Positions 22,386 through 34,301 of a DNA stretch of 64,000 nucleotides are shown here, one piece after another (positions within the stretch are counted from its first letter, which is position 1; each line of letters begins with the position of its first letter). A program made the position numbers and the translations under genes. The notes under the pieces were generated by a model. The model worked only from the letters and a program-made list of their open reading frames with translations. It had not been told where the DNA came from and ran no database searches. This DNA is from Coprinus comatus. Its lineage: Eukaryota; Basidiomycota; Agaricomycetes; Agaricales; Agaricaceae. The stretch spans positions 620,001 through 684,000 of the forward strand of contig JAWPGT010000003.1 of the NCBI GenBank assembly GCA_034638255.1, read 5' to 3'.

Positions 22386-25262
22386 ATGGCAGAAACAGCT
22401 GGCGATGTACAAATGTAAAACCTTTCGTTTCTTGCTAGCTTTCACAAAATACTGACTTTAACTTATACAGCCATTCGATTTCGAAACCTGCGGCTACCCC
22501 TTCTGGACCTCAATTAAACAAGATCTCCTCCCAGATTACACAAAACAAAGTGAGGCATCGTTCAGCTAACTATGGAAACACAATTGAATGAAACAATGCA
22601 AAGATTCGAGGAGGAGCGCAGGCTATGCGTAAGTCTCCTATCTTTAAATCCCTTCCCCGAAGGCTAGTTTCAAATATATAACTCACCCAAACACCATCCA
22701 TATTATAGTCTATGCTGTCGGTCTGACAGAAAATGACATGAACAAGCCTCAAGTATGATTTCCATCTTCAATACACCAGTAGTCGAGCGATCATTGACAA
22801 CAGTAACGCTTACCCAGATTGGAATCTCGCCAATGTGGTGGGAAGGTTAGTCTTAATTTCTCCCCCCTCGTATTATGCTTCTTTTGTCCTAATTAGAAGA
22901 ATAGGTAACCCATGCAACTCGCATCTTGTTCGTATTATAACTCCTCCAGGAACTAGTGGGCGTCTTATTAATCTAGACACTCTAGCTCGATCTCGCCAAA
23001 CACGTTAAAGAGGGATGCAAAGAGGAAGAATTGGTGGGATTGATCTTTAACACCATCGGTGTTAGCGATGCTATTACAATGGGTACCGATGGTATGTTTA
23101 TCGTCAAAATTCCTACAATCTCTCTCGTATATACTCATATCATGAACAGGTATGAGATATTCGTACGTGAATAGTCAGCAACACACATTCCTGTCTATCC
23201 TAAGGAGCTTGCTATTATAGATTACCGTCTCGAGATATCATAGCAGACTCCATTGAATCTGTTATAATGGTATGTATAAGAAGAAAACTATGAGAGTGAA
23301 TGTGAAGCTAAACGTCCCAAATATAGGCACAACACTACGACGGTAATATCGCAATTCCAGGATGCGACAAAAACATGCCGGGATGTTTCATCGCTGCTGC
23401 GAGACACAATCGTCCTACCATCATTGTATATGGTGGTACTATCCAGCCGGGAACTCGCACCATAGACTGTCCTTCACTCAACAAGGTCAAGGGAGGTACA
23501 GTAAATATATCTGACGCATTTGAATCATATGGTTAGTCTTCATGATAGTCTAAGTAGATGATATATTTGATTTTGTGACAGGTGCCTACGCTGTTGGAAA
23601 AATTACTGACGAACAACGATTTGATGTCGTGAGACACGCTTGTCCGGGTGCTGGAGGTTGTGGAGGGATGTACACTGCAAACACTATGAGTTCCGCTTTG
23701 GAGGTATATATGCAGCAAATATCGCACATTCTAAATTAACAGGTTTCATACAGGTTCTCGGAATGTCATTGCCTTATTCTTCGAGCATACCCTCTATGAA
23801 CCCGGGTAAGTATCTTGTTTGTGGCTCCGAGTCGGATTCGTAGATTTTGAATCCACGGGTACATTTATCTAGAAAAGGCTCATGAATGCTTCAAAGCTGC
23901 GAAATACATGAAACGTCTTTTGGAATTGGATCTCAAGCCCAAGTGAGATATTTACACTTACACACACGATTTTCTGAACTCGATTTAATCATTTATAAAG
24001 AGACATTCTTACCCGTCAATCTTTCTTGAATGCAATTGTTATCATAACAATCCTCGGAGGATCTACGAATGCTGTATGTACCAATCTCTGAATATTATTT
24101 CGCTTCATCTGATGCGCATAAATATAGGTCCTTCATTTCCTTGCAATGGCAAGAGCGGCCGACATCGAGTTGACTATCGATGACTTCCAGAAGGTCGCGG
24201 ATAAGACTCCCTTCTTAGCAGATTTGATGTAACTCTATTTCTTTTCATATTGATTAACTTGGCTCATGTATTTGACAGGCCTTCGGGAAAGTACTATATG
24301 GAAGATATCCATCGTGTCGGTGGTATTCCAGCTATCCTGAAATATTTACTCAACCACACGGACCTCATTGATGGTTCACAAATGACGGTGACCGGAAAGA
24401 CTCTAGCAGAGAACTTGGTTGATGTTGCCGAACTTGATTTCGATAATCAAGATGTTGTGAGGAGATTGGAGAACCCAATCAAACCTACTGGCCATATTAC
24501 AATCATGCGAGGAAATCTTGCTCCCGGAACTGCTGTTGCCAAGTTGACCGGAAAAGAGGGATTAAGCTTCGAAGTCAGTTCTTTGTCTTCGGTGATTATA
24601 CCGTCAATATTAAAAATCTCTCGTTATGATAGGGCGTCGCTAGATGCTTCGATAGGTGACACATTTTTTGATGTTCCAAGTGCTCTAGAAATCTCATTTA
24701 TGATAGGCTGGATGAATTCTACCCTGCTCTCGAGGCAGGTGAGATCAAAGCTGGAACAGTCCTGATTTTTAGATACCAGGGTCCCAAAGGAGCACCAGGA
24801 ATGCCTGAAATGCTAGGTAAAGACTTTCGAGTTTTATACATTAAACGGCTGATTAAACCACGCATTACAGGACCTACTGGTGCAATTGCAGGAGCTGGTT
24901 TGGCGAACTCTACAGCACTCATCACCGATGGTCGATTCTCGGGTGCAAGTCGTGGATTTATTATCGGCCATGTAGTTCCTGAAGCTCGAGCTGGTGGACC
25001 CATCGCTCTTGTCCAAGACGGGGATCGCATAATCATTGATTCTGAAACCAGAACCATTAACTGGTTGGTAGATGAAGAGGAACAACAGCGCAGGAAAGCA
25101 AATTGGGAGGCTTCCGATAAAGGAAAGCTGAATGTTAGGCGTGGAATCCTGTATCGATATGCCCGGGACGTCGCGGTTAGTGCATTTCCCAGTTCAATGT
25201 ATCATAAAGGCTGATAGTTCGAATCATCGCAGCCGGCAAGTGAAGGTGCTTATTGCGATTGA
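22386..25262 (+). CDS. ILV3: dihydroxy-acid dehydratase (valine/isoleucine synthesis)
   Basis: More than fifteen short exons join by GT-AG introns into about 600 residues. The iron-sulfur ligands of the IlvD/Edd family are all present: [17 protein letters not shown] and [16 protein letters not shown]. So are [37 protein letters not shown] and [15 protein letters not shown]. The enzyme dehydrates 2,3-dihydroxy-acids to 2-oxo-acids, the third common step of branched-chain amino acid synthesis. A last intron beginning GTTAGTGC after RYARDVA gives a tail ending EGAYCD, which fits the family better than reading through to the stop at 25212. Oddity: the N-terminus ([16 protein letters not shown]) lacks an obvious mitochondrial presequence, and an in-frame stop lies just upstream, so the product may be cytosolic or a first exon may be missing. 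Confidence 0.95.
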
Positions 25263-25342
25263 GGGTCCAATAGTATATGATATAAATAAGTGTAACACGA
25301 GCCCCACAGAATATAAGAAATGTTCGCATCGTACCAGGCTTA

Positions 25343-25949
25343 TCATGTTCCAGACGACTCGCCTGTTTTTTGCAACAGTGGTAAATTAGACACATCAGGC
25401 ATGTCCGTCGTGAGTGCCAGCGAAAGCCGCTCGGGTACCTGCTCTTCCGAGCGATTTTCCTTTCTTCTCGCCACCTCCCCAGACTTCCGTACATTCTCTT
25501 TCCCTTCCGAGAATGCATAGCCAGGCTGTCTCTTCCCTAGTAAGACAGCGGGATCGGGTGGTATAATTAATTCTTCGTCCAATGTCCTCGTTTTCACCTC
25601 TGGCGAAGGCAGCCCAGCAGCTTTGGCTGCACGTTTGCGTTTCTTCTCATGGTATCTTCTCCTGAAATATATGACGAAACCTATGGTCCACGCTATGAAT
25701 ATTACTCCACCACAGACACTCCCTGCAATGATTGGTGTTTTGGCTGGTTGGCTGAGCACTCTTATGAGTATCATTTATATTCAGGATTACTAGAACCGTA
25801 CCCTTTGAGAGAGGCAGCTTCGGAAGAGCTAACAGCTCGTGCATGTTGTGTTAATGATGTACTTAAGTGTGGGTTGCCTGTGATAGCGTGAGTTGTGAGT
25901 GGAAATCCTCGAGTCTAGAGGTATTCTCGACAGACTCACTAAGGAGCAT
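25343..25949 (-). CDS. small single-pass membrane protein
   Basis: Predicted three exons: a 10-nt first exon (MLL plus one base, GTGAGT donor), a second exon reading NPHLSTSLTQHARAV then SSSEAASLKG, and a third exon with the membrane helix IIAGSVCGGVIFIAWTIGF followed by RRRYHEKKRKR. The polar tail contains LDEELIIPPDPAVLLGK and ends at 25343. Total about 170 residues. The arrangement of a short Ser-rich outside part, one helix, a basic stop-transfer stretch and a Pro/Ser-rich cytosolic tail is common in basidiomycete single-pass surface proteins. It resembles the tail of the larger gene at 34302-36032. Function unknown. It is convergent with ILV3, 80 bp away. The start is inferred from splice logic only. 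Confidence 0.6.
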
Positions 25950-28900
25950 TGAGGTACGTTCCTAATAAACACTATAGAAGCTGAAGAGTGGTAGATGGGA
26001 ATCAAAGGGGAGTGAGAATAGTATAAATGGGTGCTTGGGTGACTGGTGAAGGTTACATCACAGCCTGATCACAGTCGAGCCAGAAATAGTAAGCAGGTAG
26101 AGTTCATATGGGTAATGTACGTGGGAAAAAAAATCAAATTTAATCAAATACTTAATAAACCTCCTCTACTCATGATGTGGGATACAAATACACTAGACAT
26201 TGATATTATATACACAAAATATTTTAGGTATAAGAAGCTGAAGGTTGTAGTCATCAGTACTAAATACAGCATGTGTTAGTTCTGAAAATAATACTAACTT
26301 CTTTAATGATCCAATGACATACATTGAGATCATTATAGTTTTGCTTTGGGCCTGTGATATAATAATTTTGAGCTATTAAAAAAGGAGAGAATCTGGGATG
26401 TTACATACCAATTCCGTATTACCCCCCTGTGTATTAAATCCTCATCGGTGAAAACCTCGTGTCTGGTTTTCACCATGATGATACCATATGGCCGTGCCCA
26501 GCTCGGTGGGGCCATTGTTGTGTGTTTGAAACGCGGGGTACCGCCGCTGGTGGTAATCCGGTGCTGCATGTCAATGAAGTGATGATAGGTTTTGACATGG
26601 TAGTGTGTTTTGTTGAGAAAAAGAAATGGGGCAATAGGAATATCAGGACTCCAAGCTCTCTATTTAACTCGCGGTCTTACCCATTTGAATGCCCAAATCT
26701 TCCACAAAGACTGATCCCTCGATTGCGAAGTTTTTTAGCCCCTAGCGATCAGAACTTCATTCAGATCTCTTATGACAGACCACAACCCTATCTCTTAAAG
26801 GAATAAGCACATACCATACAATTTTGCATCCCTGAGCTCTCTACCAAGCTTCAGTAGCAGTTTGATGGCCCCAACCCCGAGTCAAATGTAGGGAGAGATG
26901 GTTACTATTGCCACTCAGGGGCAACCAAGAACACGGGTACTTATAGAAAAAAATATCTCGATTGGGATACAAAGAAACAATTATCTTTCCAATCGTAGCA
27001 ATCTGTCGTAATATATTGCAGTTATATTTCAATTTTAATGTCCATACTATACCACAATACACATCTTATGTCGTACCAGTGGTAGTTTGTTAGATCATAG
27101 CCTTTGAACGTTGCAAATTATCATGTATCCGATTTGTTCCTAGGTAATGGTCACACATTGGGTCTAATATCAGCGCCACTTCAGTAGAGGCAATCACCAA
27201 CCTAGTAGTCATTTTCTCACTATACCCAAGTCGGATTTGATCTCGGATGCTATTAGTAGGTAGCAGCTATCACCGAACAGATCAATGTTTCGTCAGATTA
27301 ACCTTTGAGTACTATGTCAATAATGTTATCAATGACCTACTCACGGGTTTCATCAACCCTTGAGTTGGTAAGGTCTGACAATTGTCTATCCTCTGGAAAG
27401 CAGCGTTTGGATTCTAATTTCAAGTGTTTAGCCCTGTTGAATCAAATCTATAGACTATGACACACTCTTTGACCCAGTAGAGGTATATACTATACATGGC
27501 TCTGACCTGCAACTGGGGAATTCAAATGAACCTGGGCTCGAAGTCTGTCACATTTTTATTTGGGGGTGAACGAGCCAGGGAAAACAGAACACTTATAATG
27601 ATGAACCTTACCTTCTAGATAGTGGGAACATGCCTCGGTGCCAGGTGGCCTAAATCTTCCACGAAGGCACAATGACAAATTTAGAACACCCGTTTACCGT
27701 CTTAAAGGGCTAAAAAATATTGAACCGAGCTTCATCCCTGAGTGTTATAATCTCTACATCAAGCTTAGATACAAGGATACTAGTTTTGGATTGGTGGGAT
27801 ATTTGTTATTGCTTTTGGGCGGTCGTCGAGAACGCAGTGACGTGTTTTTAAACACATAATATAACCTGTCCCCAGATCAAGGCGCATGTTAACGGTGACC
27901 ACAGACCTAAATTCGGAACGGAACCAACCTGTAAAAGGGTTCAGGCCTCAGGAAGAGTCATGTCATGTTTAGCTTCTGATACTATCATACTAATGGCACC
28001 CATGAATATGTGACAGATCTATGGATGACCCCATGAACTAGTGTGGGGACAGCCTCAAGGCTGTGTGGGAAACAGGTAGTGGTATTTAAAGTAACATAGT
28101 GTAAATTTTCTCTTTAGTTTAATACCACCATGTTCACCGGTAAAGCTCCGCCATTCTTTGTGAATGGTGTACTCTTGAGGTTGTGACAACACCGGGCCCT
28201 CGCACCCCTAGCGAGCAACTCGCTTTTCACTAGAACCAAAAAAGGGGCGGCCATCAGGATGACAATAACCATACAATATAGCGGAGACAGAATGTGATGA
28301 CAGTCACAAGGAAGGGAGAGAAAGTTTTTTTTTTTTTACCCCGGTAATCAAGATTCAAAAACAAATATCTCAACAGCAGCGGTGAAATAGGGTGGAGTCC
28401 TCCGAGGAAGACAGACGAAGTGAATAGATGCGTAGAATATACGCAGAGTGATGGGTTTACTGGTAAATTAATTCGACCGACCACTCATACGTGTGGAAAA
28501 AAAGGAAAAGGTTACACATTGTCTTGGGATTAATGTACAAGGGGTATAGCCGAGGCACAAAAGCCTAGAGACCACATTCCTGAGTCCATCCAGATGTTAC
28601 AAAGGTAGCCACAGTTGAGATGCCATGCACGGTGGACCTCTGGACACGAAAAATGTGCCACAATGGTAGAAAAAATTGATACGATTCACTTTTTAATTTT
28701 GTGTTGATCAGAAGTTGCGCATCATGCCTTCCACTTTCCACCATTCACGAGAGTGAGTGTCACTTATTTCGATGAAGAAACCATACCTCGGCTTCCACAA
28801 ATTTGACTTATGCCAACCAACGTACATTCTCCTTACACTCACCTATCCACGACGACGCAACTTCTGATACGGTTCGCTCTGTTGTATAACTCAGAAGAAG

Positions 28901-30663
28901 AAAACTCGACGGACAGACAACAGGCCTCACCGACATTTATTCCTTTGAATACTCTGAATTATTTCGGCTCCATTTCGAATTGTTGGCGCACACAGAGTCC
29001 CGGTGTGCCCAGAAAGACATTTCTATCATACCCCAGAGTGAGTAACAGACATGACAGTGTGCGCAAGCCATTCAGCCGTCTTCAAGCCCATATTAAAATT
29101 CAAGTATTCCTTTGCAGCCCCAAAAGAGAACGCACTCGGACTGCTATTCAAAGGATATAACAGTATATGATGCTAGTACATACATATACTGCACAAAGAA
29201 GACGCGCATGAATATTTGCTTTTGTTGCTAGGTTTATCCGTCTGTAATGCCTCAGAAAAATCATAAAACAGGGGACATGCTTCCGAGGTTACTAAAGATT
29301 CACCATGCAGAACAGCACAATTGAAGGGATGTTAGACGAATGGCCCAGACCAGTGGAAAATGGGGAGTGCATCTGGAATCTATCCCTCCGTTCAAGGGAT
29401 CGACATACACTGTACAGAGGCAAAAAGAGCATGGGAATAAACACCGTATCATGCTTTAGAACGGAGGGCATTGGACAGACGTGTTGTGGGGCTGCCATTA
29501 ATTTTCCGAACGGGAAGACTCTGGTATGGGCTAGGAAGGTTCAGAGATCATGTAAGGGGAAGGGAGTGGAGGTGTTCCAGAAAGTGACTAGGCGAACTTT
29601 GAAGTAGATCGTTGTTGAAAAGGATATCGATGAAGATAGGACAAATGGAAACCGAGATTTTTTTTTTGGCACAGTACCATAAGACTTTCGGTCTGATAAT
29701 GCCTCACATGGTGTAAAACATCCATTTGCCTCCTCCAAGAGGTACAAACAAGGGATCGAACATTGTTGGCTAGGGAAAAATACGCTCCTCGTACCAAATC
29801 TTGGCCTTGAACTCGGATGTTGGCGGTTAAAAGGCCCCACCTCCAATGTAATCATTTCTCCTGGGAGGATGTCTTGACAAAGATTCGCACACCACTATGC
29901 AGACGTACAACCAAATTTATCCCAACGTGAGGCCATGAAGTTCTGTCAATCATCCTAGTCCAACTAATCGAATACCGAGGGTACAGAAAATTGTGATAAA
30001 CCTTCTTCAAAACATAAAGACGAGTGAGGGGGAATGGAAGAGGTACTGTCAGAAATGCTCGATTCGAAAGTACGACTAGAAGGAGGAAGACAACAAAGGT
30101 GATTCCAAAAAGGTGAATCACGTTGAAGGAATGCACCGTAAACATTGATACATACCTTTAGCACCATATCTCCAGGTTCACAGACCAAACCCCACGAACA
30201 TGCTTTGCAAATGTATAACTTTTGTGGATTTGAAGTCAGAGATGTGTTGAAAGATGTTGTCAAAGTTATTGGTGTGATGGATGGTCACGGACTCGCAACG
30301 TGCTTAAAACCAGCCAACAACTTGAACTTTGAAAGTCCTTCATACACGTTCTAACGTTGAGTAAAATCGACCGACACCTCTTCTGCTATTTCATTTCTCT
30401 CGGAGGATGGTCTCAGGATCCCGGAAAATATGTGAAGTTTGAATCATATGAAAATTTCAAGCTTGGTTTGGTCGGGCGGATAACCCAATGTGTAGGCTCT
30501 ATAACATGCCAATCCTTTGTCATTCTGGGTGTCCGAATAGAAGGCACATTCAACATTGAGCAGGAATCAGGATTCAGAGCTCCATAAAAAAAATCAGTCA
30601 GTCATCACCTGCAGCAAACCCGCAGCTCTCGGAAGTGAGTGGAATTGAAGACAGAGTTTATTA
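25950..30663. other. gene-poor block; no gene supported
   Basis: 4.7 kb with short, scattered frames on both strands. The better ones are: minus 26333-26569, 78 codons, or 59 if a 57-nt intron is removed; plus 28810-29160, 116 codons; plus 29305-29607, 100 codons; minus 29964-30263, 99 codons with a CKACSWGLVC cysteine pattern and two possible introns. None has a recognisable domain. A small perfect hairpin (ACAGCCT-CA-AGGCTGT, 28049-28064) and a T-run near 28325 are the only structural features noted. I could not find long terminal or inverted repeats by eye. Confidence 0.45.
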
Positions 30664-31272
30664 ATGGATCCTATTGACTGTATGAATCCAGATGAACCCA
30701 TGTTTCTTCTTCTTCTTAATGACTATCCTACGGATACACCAATATTCAAACATATTGATCTCACCTTTATCATCACTGCTAATGTAGACTTCAACATTTG
30801 GATATTGGCGGTTTTTGTGACACATATTGTACAGGGGAGTGAACGGTGGATAGAACAGTTTGAGAGGATTGCGCCTCTAGGACGTAAAAATGATTTTTTT
30901 AAAAAAGAAAAAAGAACAGTTTGAAACCAGATTCTTGCAAGAATTTTTATCTACTAAGTCAGTTCCGTCGGTGACTCGAGAACATGAGATCACAGCAGAC
31001 CAAGTTCGCTCCCGGTAAGTCCGGAATATGCGTAGTCCAACGCAAACATTGACTTACATTCGTGGACAGACATTTAGTATCATACGATCAACCAGAAGCT
31101 GCCTTGGTAAGCCCCATGTTCCACTTGGCCTAGAAAAAAAACCATTTTTTCTCTCCGTCTAGGATTCCATCACTCGGTGGATTATAGATATACCACTAGC
31201 GTAAACACACCTCCTGACGCTCTTATTTAATAGGTGCAAGCAGTCAAATGGGATTACGATGAACGTCGTTGA
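30664..31272 (+). CDS. unrecognised protein, four exons, probable single-base frame break
   Basis: It begins MDPIDCMNPDEPMFLLLLND and continues FKHIDLTFIITANVDF, WILAVFVTHIV, ERWIEQFERIAPLGRK. After an A/T homopolymer stretch (30895-30916) the frame shifts by one base to EQFETRFLQEFLSTKS. It then joins by three GT-AG introns (31015-31069, 31107-31162 and 31201-31233) to HLVSYDQPEAAL, DSITRWIIDIPLA and VQAVKWDYDERR, followed by TGA. The same frame stays open past the TGA (ALEYVVEVITAEV), so the stop could also be a nonsense change. The exons look protein-like and hang together, but I do not recognise the family. It could be an intact small gene with an assembly indel, or a decaying gene at the edge of the gene-poor block. 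Confidence 0.45.
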
Positions 31273-31340
31273 GCGCTTGAATATGTTGTGGAGGTCATCA
31301 CAGCAGAAGTAGTGAATGGAACTTCGAAATGTACTACTAC

Positions 31341-32704
31341 TTACATATGCAAAGGCACTACCTCATCAGTAGTCCCAGCAACCTGCACCTCATGAACACT
31401 CTCCAACGCAACACTTCTCAAAATCTTACCAACACCCTCTTTCTTCACATTCTCTAATTCATCCTCACTCTTGACCAACAACATTCCAGCAAATCCAAGC
31501 GAGTTCACACTAACATCATCTCCAGTCTCTAGAGTATACTTTTCATGACGCCGGGGTATAAGATGGATATGCTCCAGTGTGATAATAATATTGTATGATG
31601 GTTTTCCAGCAGGGTAATCTGGGTCGTGTCGAATCGTCGAGATACCAAGATCTAGGAGTGACAAGAAAGTGTCAGCCAGGACTTTTTCAAGCGTTTCGTC
31701 GTTTGCTGATTGTAGATCTGTCGGTAACCTGAATATGTGGTTTGCATATGGAAGTTTATTAATTGTGAAGGGTTTTGCTAGAATCCAATTGTTTAATTAG
31801 AAATGGTGTTTAAATGTCAATCGGACGTTATATCAAGACGTACAGGGACTTTCCAAGTTTGTTGACCTTGCAACTTTCTCTATCGGTGGTCCATTTTCAT
31901 TTTCGTCGATTGGGAGGAATTGAACATGCTTATGTGGTTGACTAGCACCACTTAAATCACCACCTTGCAAAGAATAAATTTATATATGCTAGCAAGTCGT
32001 CCAAAAGCTTAGGACTTACAGTTATAGAAAGCAAAGTATTTCATCCCAGATTTATTTGCAGCCACTAAGATTTTGTATGCCTGAACAAGGTCAGGAGGGA
32101 GAAGAGGACTTGTTTGTGATTTATACTCTGAGTTAAATACCAATTAAACTCATAATACCATACATATAACCTCATTATTGATAATGAACATACCTTTCGA
32201 CACGAGCAAGAAGTGATATGGTAAAACTGAATATTTGTTCAGCTACTTTTTCTGTTTCAGAATTTCACCTTCTAACTAATTAGAAGATTTCCGGCTTACG
32301 AGAACAACATATTCCTCTCCAGAATCCTCATCTTTCAATTCGCTAACGAATAATTGTTCATTGTAGGGAGGTGCGAAAGGATCAAATGTCTTTTTATCTT
32401 TAGCTCCCGCGTCAGCTGCTGGATCCGATTGGTGTGGTGATATAGGTAACTGCGGTTTCTTCTGTAATAATGCAGGGCATATCGTAATCTGGAACTTAAA
32501 ACGCGATGATGTCGATCAGGGCCATTCATTGTATTTAAAAAAAAAGTAGACCATTAGTAGTAATTCTGAAGGATTACTCACATCGATGTCAACTTCTGGT
32601 TCGCGGTGAACGACTACGGTAGAAGGGAAGAAGAGTAAATCTCCGCTGGCCTCTGCCTTTGCGAATTTTTCTGGTATCTGGGTGACGATATCAACAACCG
32701 ACAT
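31341..32704 (-). CDS. APA2: ATP adenylyltransferase (diadenosine tetraphosphate phosphorylase)
   Basis: It starts MSVVDIVTQIPEKFAKAEA then SGDLLFFPSTVV. Further exons give FDPFAPPYNEQLFVSELKDE, LNKYSVLPYHFLLVSK, then the nucleotide-binding HIT-like motif SGASQPHKHVQFLPID. The C-terminal domain follows with SYNIIITLEHIHLIPRRHE, SVNSLGFAGMLLVKSEDEL and ALESVHEVQVAGTTDE. This is the two-part APA1/APA2 layout, about 315 residues, the normal size. The enzyme splits Ap4A with phosphate into ATP and ADP, and acts in the cytosol and nucleus. About six introns, all consistent. Its 3-prime end lies 68 bp from the stop of the preceding plus-strand gene. APA1 versus APA2 cannot be told apart here. Confidence 0.92.
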
Positions 32705-33041
32705 GGATGCAAGAATCTAAAGATAGTTTTATTCTCCGATCTATGATATCATTGGGAACCGCATCAATCCGAGAGCTCATCTTCATTGGTTATGTAAAGA
32801 AACTACTACAGACACACATTACACTTTGATATGTCCGCAACAAGGGAGGAAGGGGACAGCATATGTACAAAAATGTGGGCAATAATAGAAGGGGAACAAT
32901 AGAAAGTCGAAAAGAATGTAAAGGTGGACGCAGTCCGGACGAAATAAAAAACAATAAACATGCTGGCCCTTCCTCCTAGTTAAGCAGACAAGTATATCCG
33001 GTAGGAAAGGACATCGATGTAGGAGGGACAGGAACCACAGA
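32705..33041. other. intergenic; promoter side of APA gene
   Basis: 337 bp between the ATP adenylyltransferase start and the stop of the next minus-strand gene. No frame of note. Confidence 0.5.
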
Positions 33042-33671
33042 CTAAGCCTGCCCCTCCTTTCCCCTATTCGCCTTGGCTTCTGCCATGGATTCCCCAAGAG
33101 CTATTGCACGCACATAACCTCCAGCCGCTATCAGGGAATAAATAGCAGCATTCGTCCCCTTGACAACTTGCGTCAGAATTTGAGTACAAGAACAGACCAC
33201 GGCCTCGACTCACCTGGTAAAACAAGATCGAGAGGAAAGCCTGGAACAATAACAATACTACTTTGAAAACCAAACTTCTGTATATGGGCAATTTTTTCAA
33301 TATTGGCAGTGGCCATTCCAACGCAAGTAGTAGAAGACCGAGGACCATAGATAATGACGGGACAATTGGCATCTTGACAATAATCGTGATAAAGACCGCA
33401 GCATTGGGGGAAGCCCTAAGAAGATATGAAGGGGAGATTAAGTATGATTAGGGGTAAATGACGCACTGTACACCTCCAGGGTCACGCAAAGTACCACCAA
33501 CAAAGTCCCAGAAGAATTTGCGGTAAAAGAGGCCCCAGAAACCAGCCCAAATGCCATCTGCGGACATAATGAGTTCTGTTGAAGTACTATGGATACGATA
33601 GCGAAGGACTGACAAATGGTCGCCGTGATAGAAACTAAGCGAGCGTATTCGTGCCAAACCAAACTGCCCAT
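33042..33671 (-). CDS. conserved small membrane protein (DUF7727-like)
   Basis: Four exons. The start is MGSLVWHEYARLVSITATI; after an intron follow GIWAGFWGLFYRKFFWDFVG and GTLRDPGG, then ASPNAAVFITIIVKMPIV, a hydrophobic MVLGLLLLALEWPLPILKK, YRSLVFKVVLLLFQAFLSI and finally a Gly/Lys-rich tail ending RGKEGQA. Total about 145 residues with three to four membrane segments. I recognise it as a widely conserved basidiomycete membrane protein of unknown function, carried as DUF7727 as far as I recall. All introns are GT-AG and the frame is intact. Confidence 0.82.
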
Positions 33672-34301
33672 TGTGAAGATATTGAGTAGAGAGTCGAAAG
33701 GGTTATGAAGGTCTTGAAAAGGGGAGAGAAGGCTGTATGCGGAATAGATTGGAGAGTTTGAGGAGAGCGCGGCTCAACTCCAAGTGGAAATCCAAGAATA
33801 GAATGGCAAGGGAGGTCTACAATCAGGAAGGACGAGCACTGAAGAGAAGGAAAAAAGGAGAGCACAGCTCTGGGCCGTTGAAGAAAATGAAGAAAAAAAA
33901 GAGCTCTGGAAAGAAGAAGGGTGTTGTTGAGAAGTACAAGCCTGGTTATTATGCTCGTCTATCCACTGATTTCGGAGTTTCAACCACTCTTCGTTACCAT
34001 CTACCTGTGTTACCAATTTAGTTACCAGCCTGTTGCGATCAGTTCACATCACAGTCATGTCAATGTCTGTTGGCGGATAATTGCGCTGAAACGTTGATCA
34101 CTGGTGTTTTCTACACTTGTGCAAACGATAAGACTAATACTATGTAATAAAAAATCCAAGAAAGAAAAATTTAAGGTCCATTCTACTGTAGCGATGCCAT
34201 GTTCAGGGTAGGTGGTCTTCGTGCGGGACGCAAGGGTCGTCGAGGACTGGATTCCTGTTCGTTGAGTCAATCGTTGAGTTATGATATACCAAAGTTTTGG
34301 T
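33672..34301. other. intergenic; low-complexity
   Basis: Between two minus-strand genes. A plus-strand Lys-rich frame of 94 codons (33737-34021) is open here. Its composition mirrors a purine-rich low-complexity tract, and I do not accept it as a gene without transcript support. Confidence 0.5.

Noticed and set aside
22386..25214. ILV3 ending at the stop at 25212-25214
   Set aside because: The read-through tail is unlike the family. Splicing from GTTAGTGC to TGATAG gives the expected AYCD-type end at 25262.
28049..28064. Perfect 7-bp hairpin ACAGCCT-CA-AGGCTGT
   Set aside because: Short enough to occur by chance. No gene end or repeat family is attached to it.
29740..29800. Minus-strand T-arm-like word (GTTCGATCCC)
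   Set aside because: The T stem has a mismatch and no 5-prime acceptor strand or D arm was found.
33737..34021. 94-codon Lys-rich plus-strand frame
   Set aside because: It mirrors a purine-rich low-complexity tract. There is no conserved motif and no splicing pattern.
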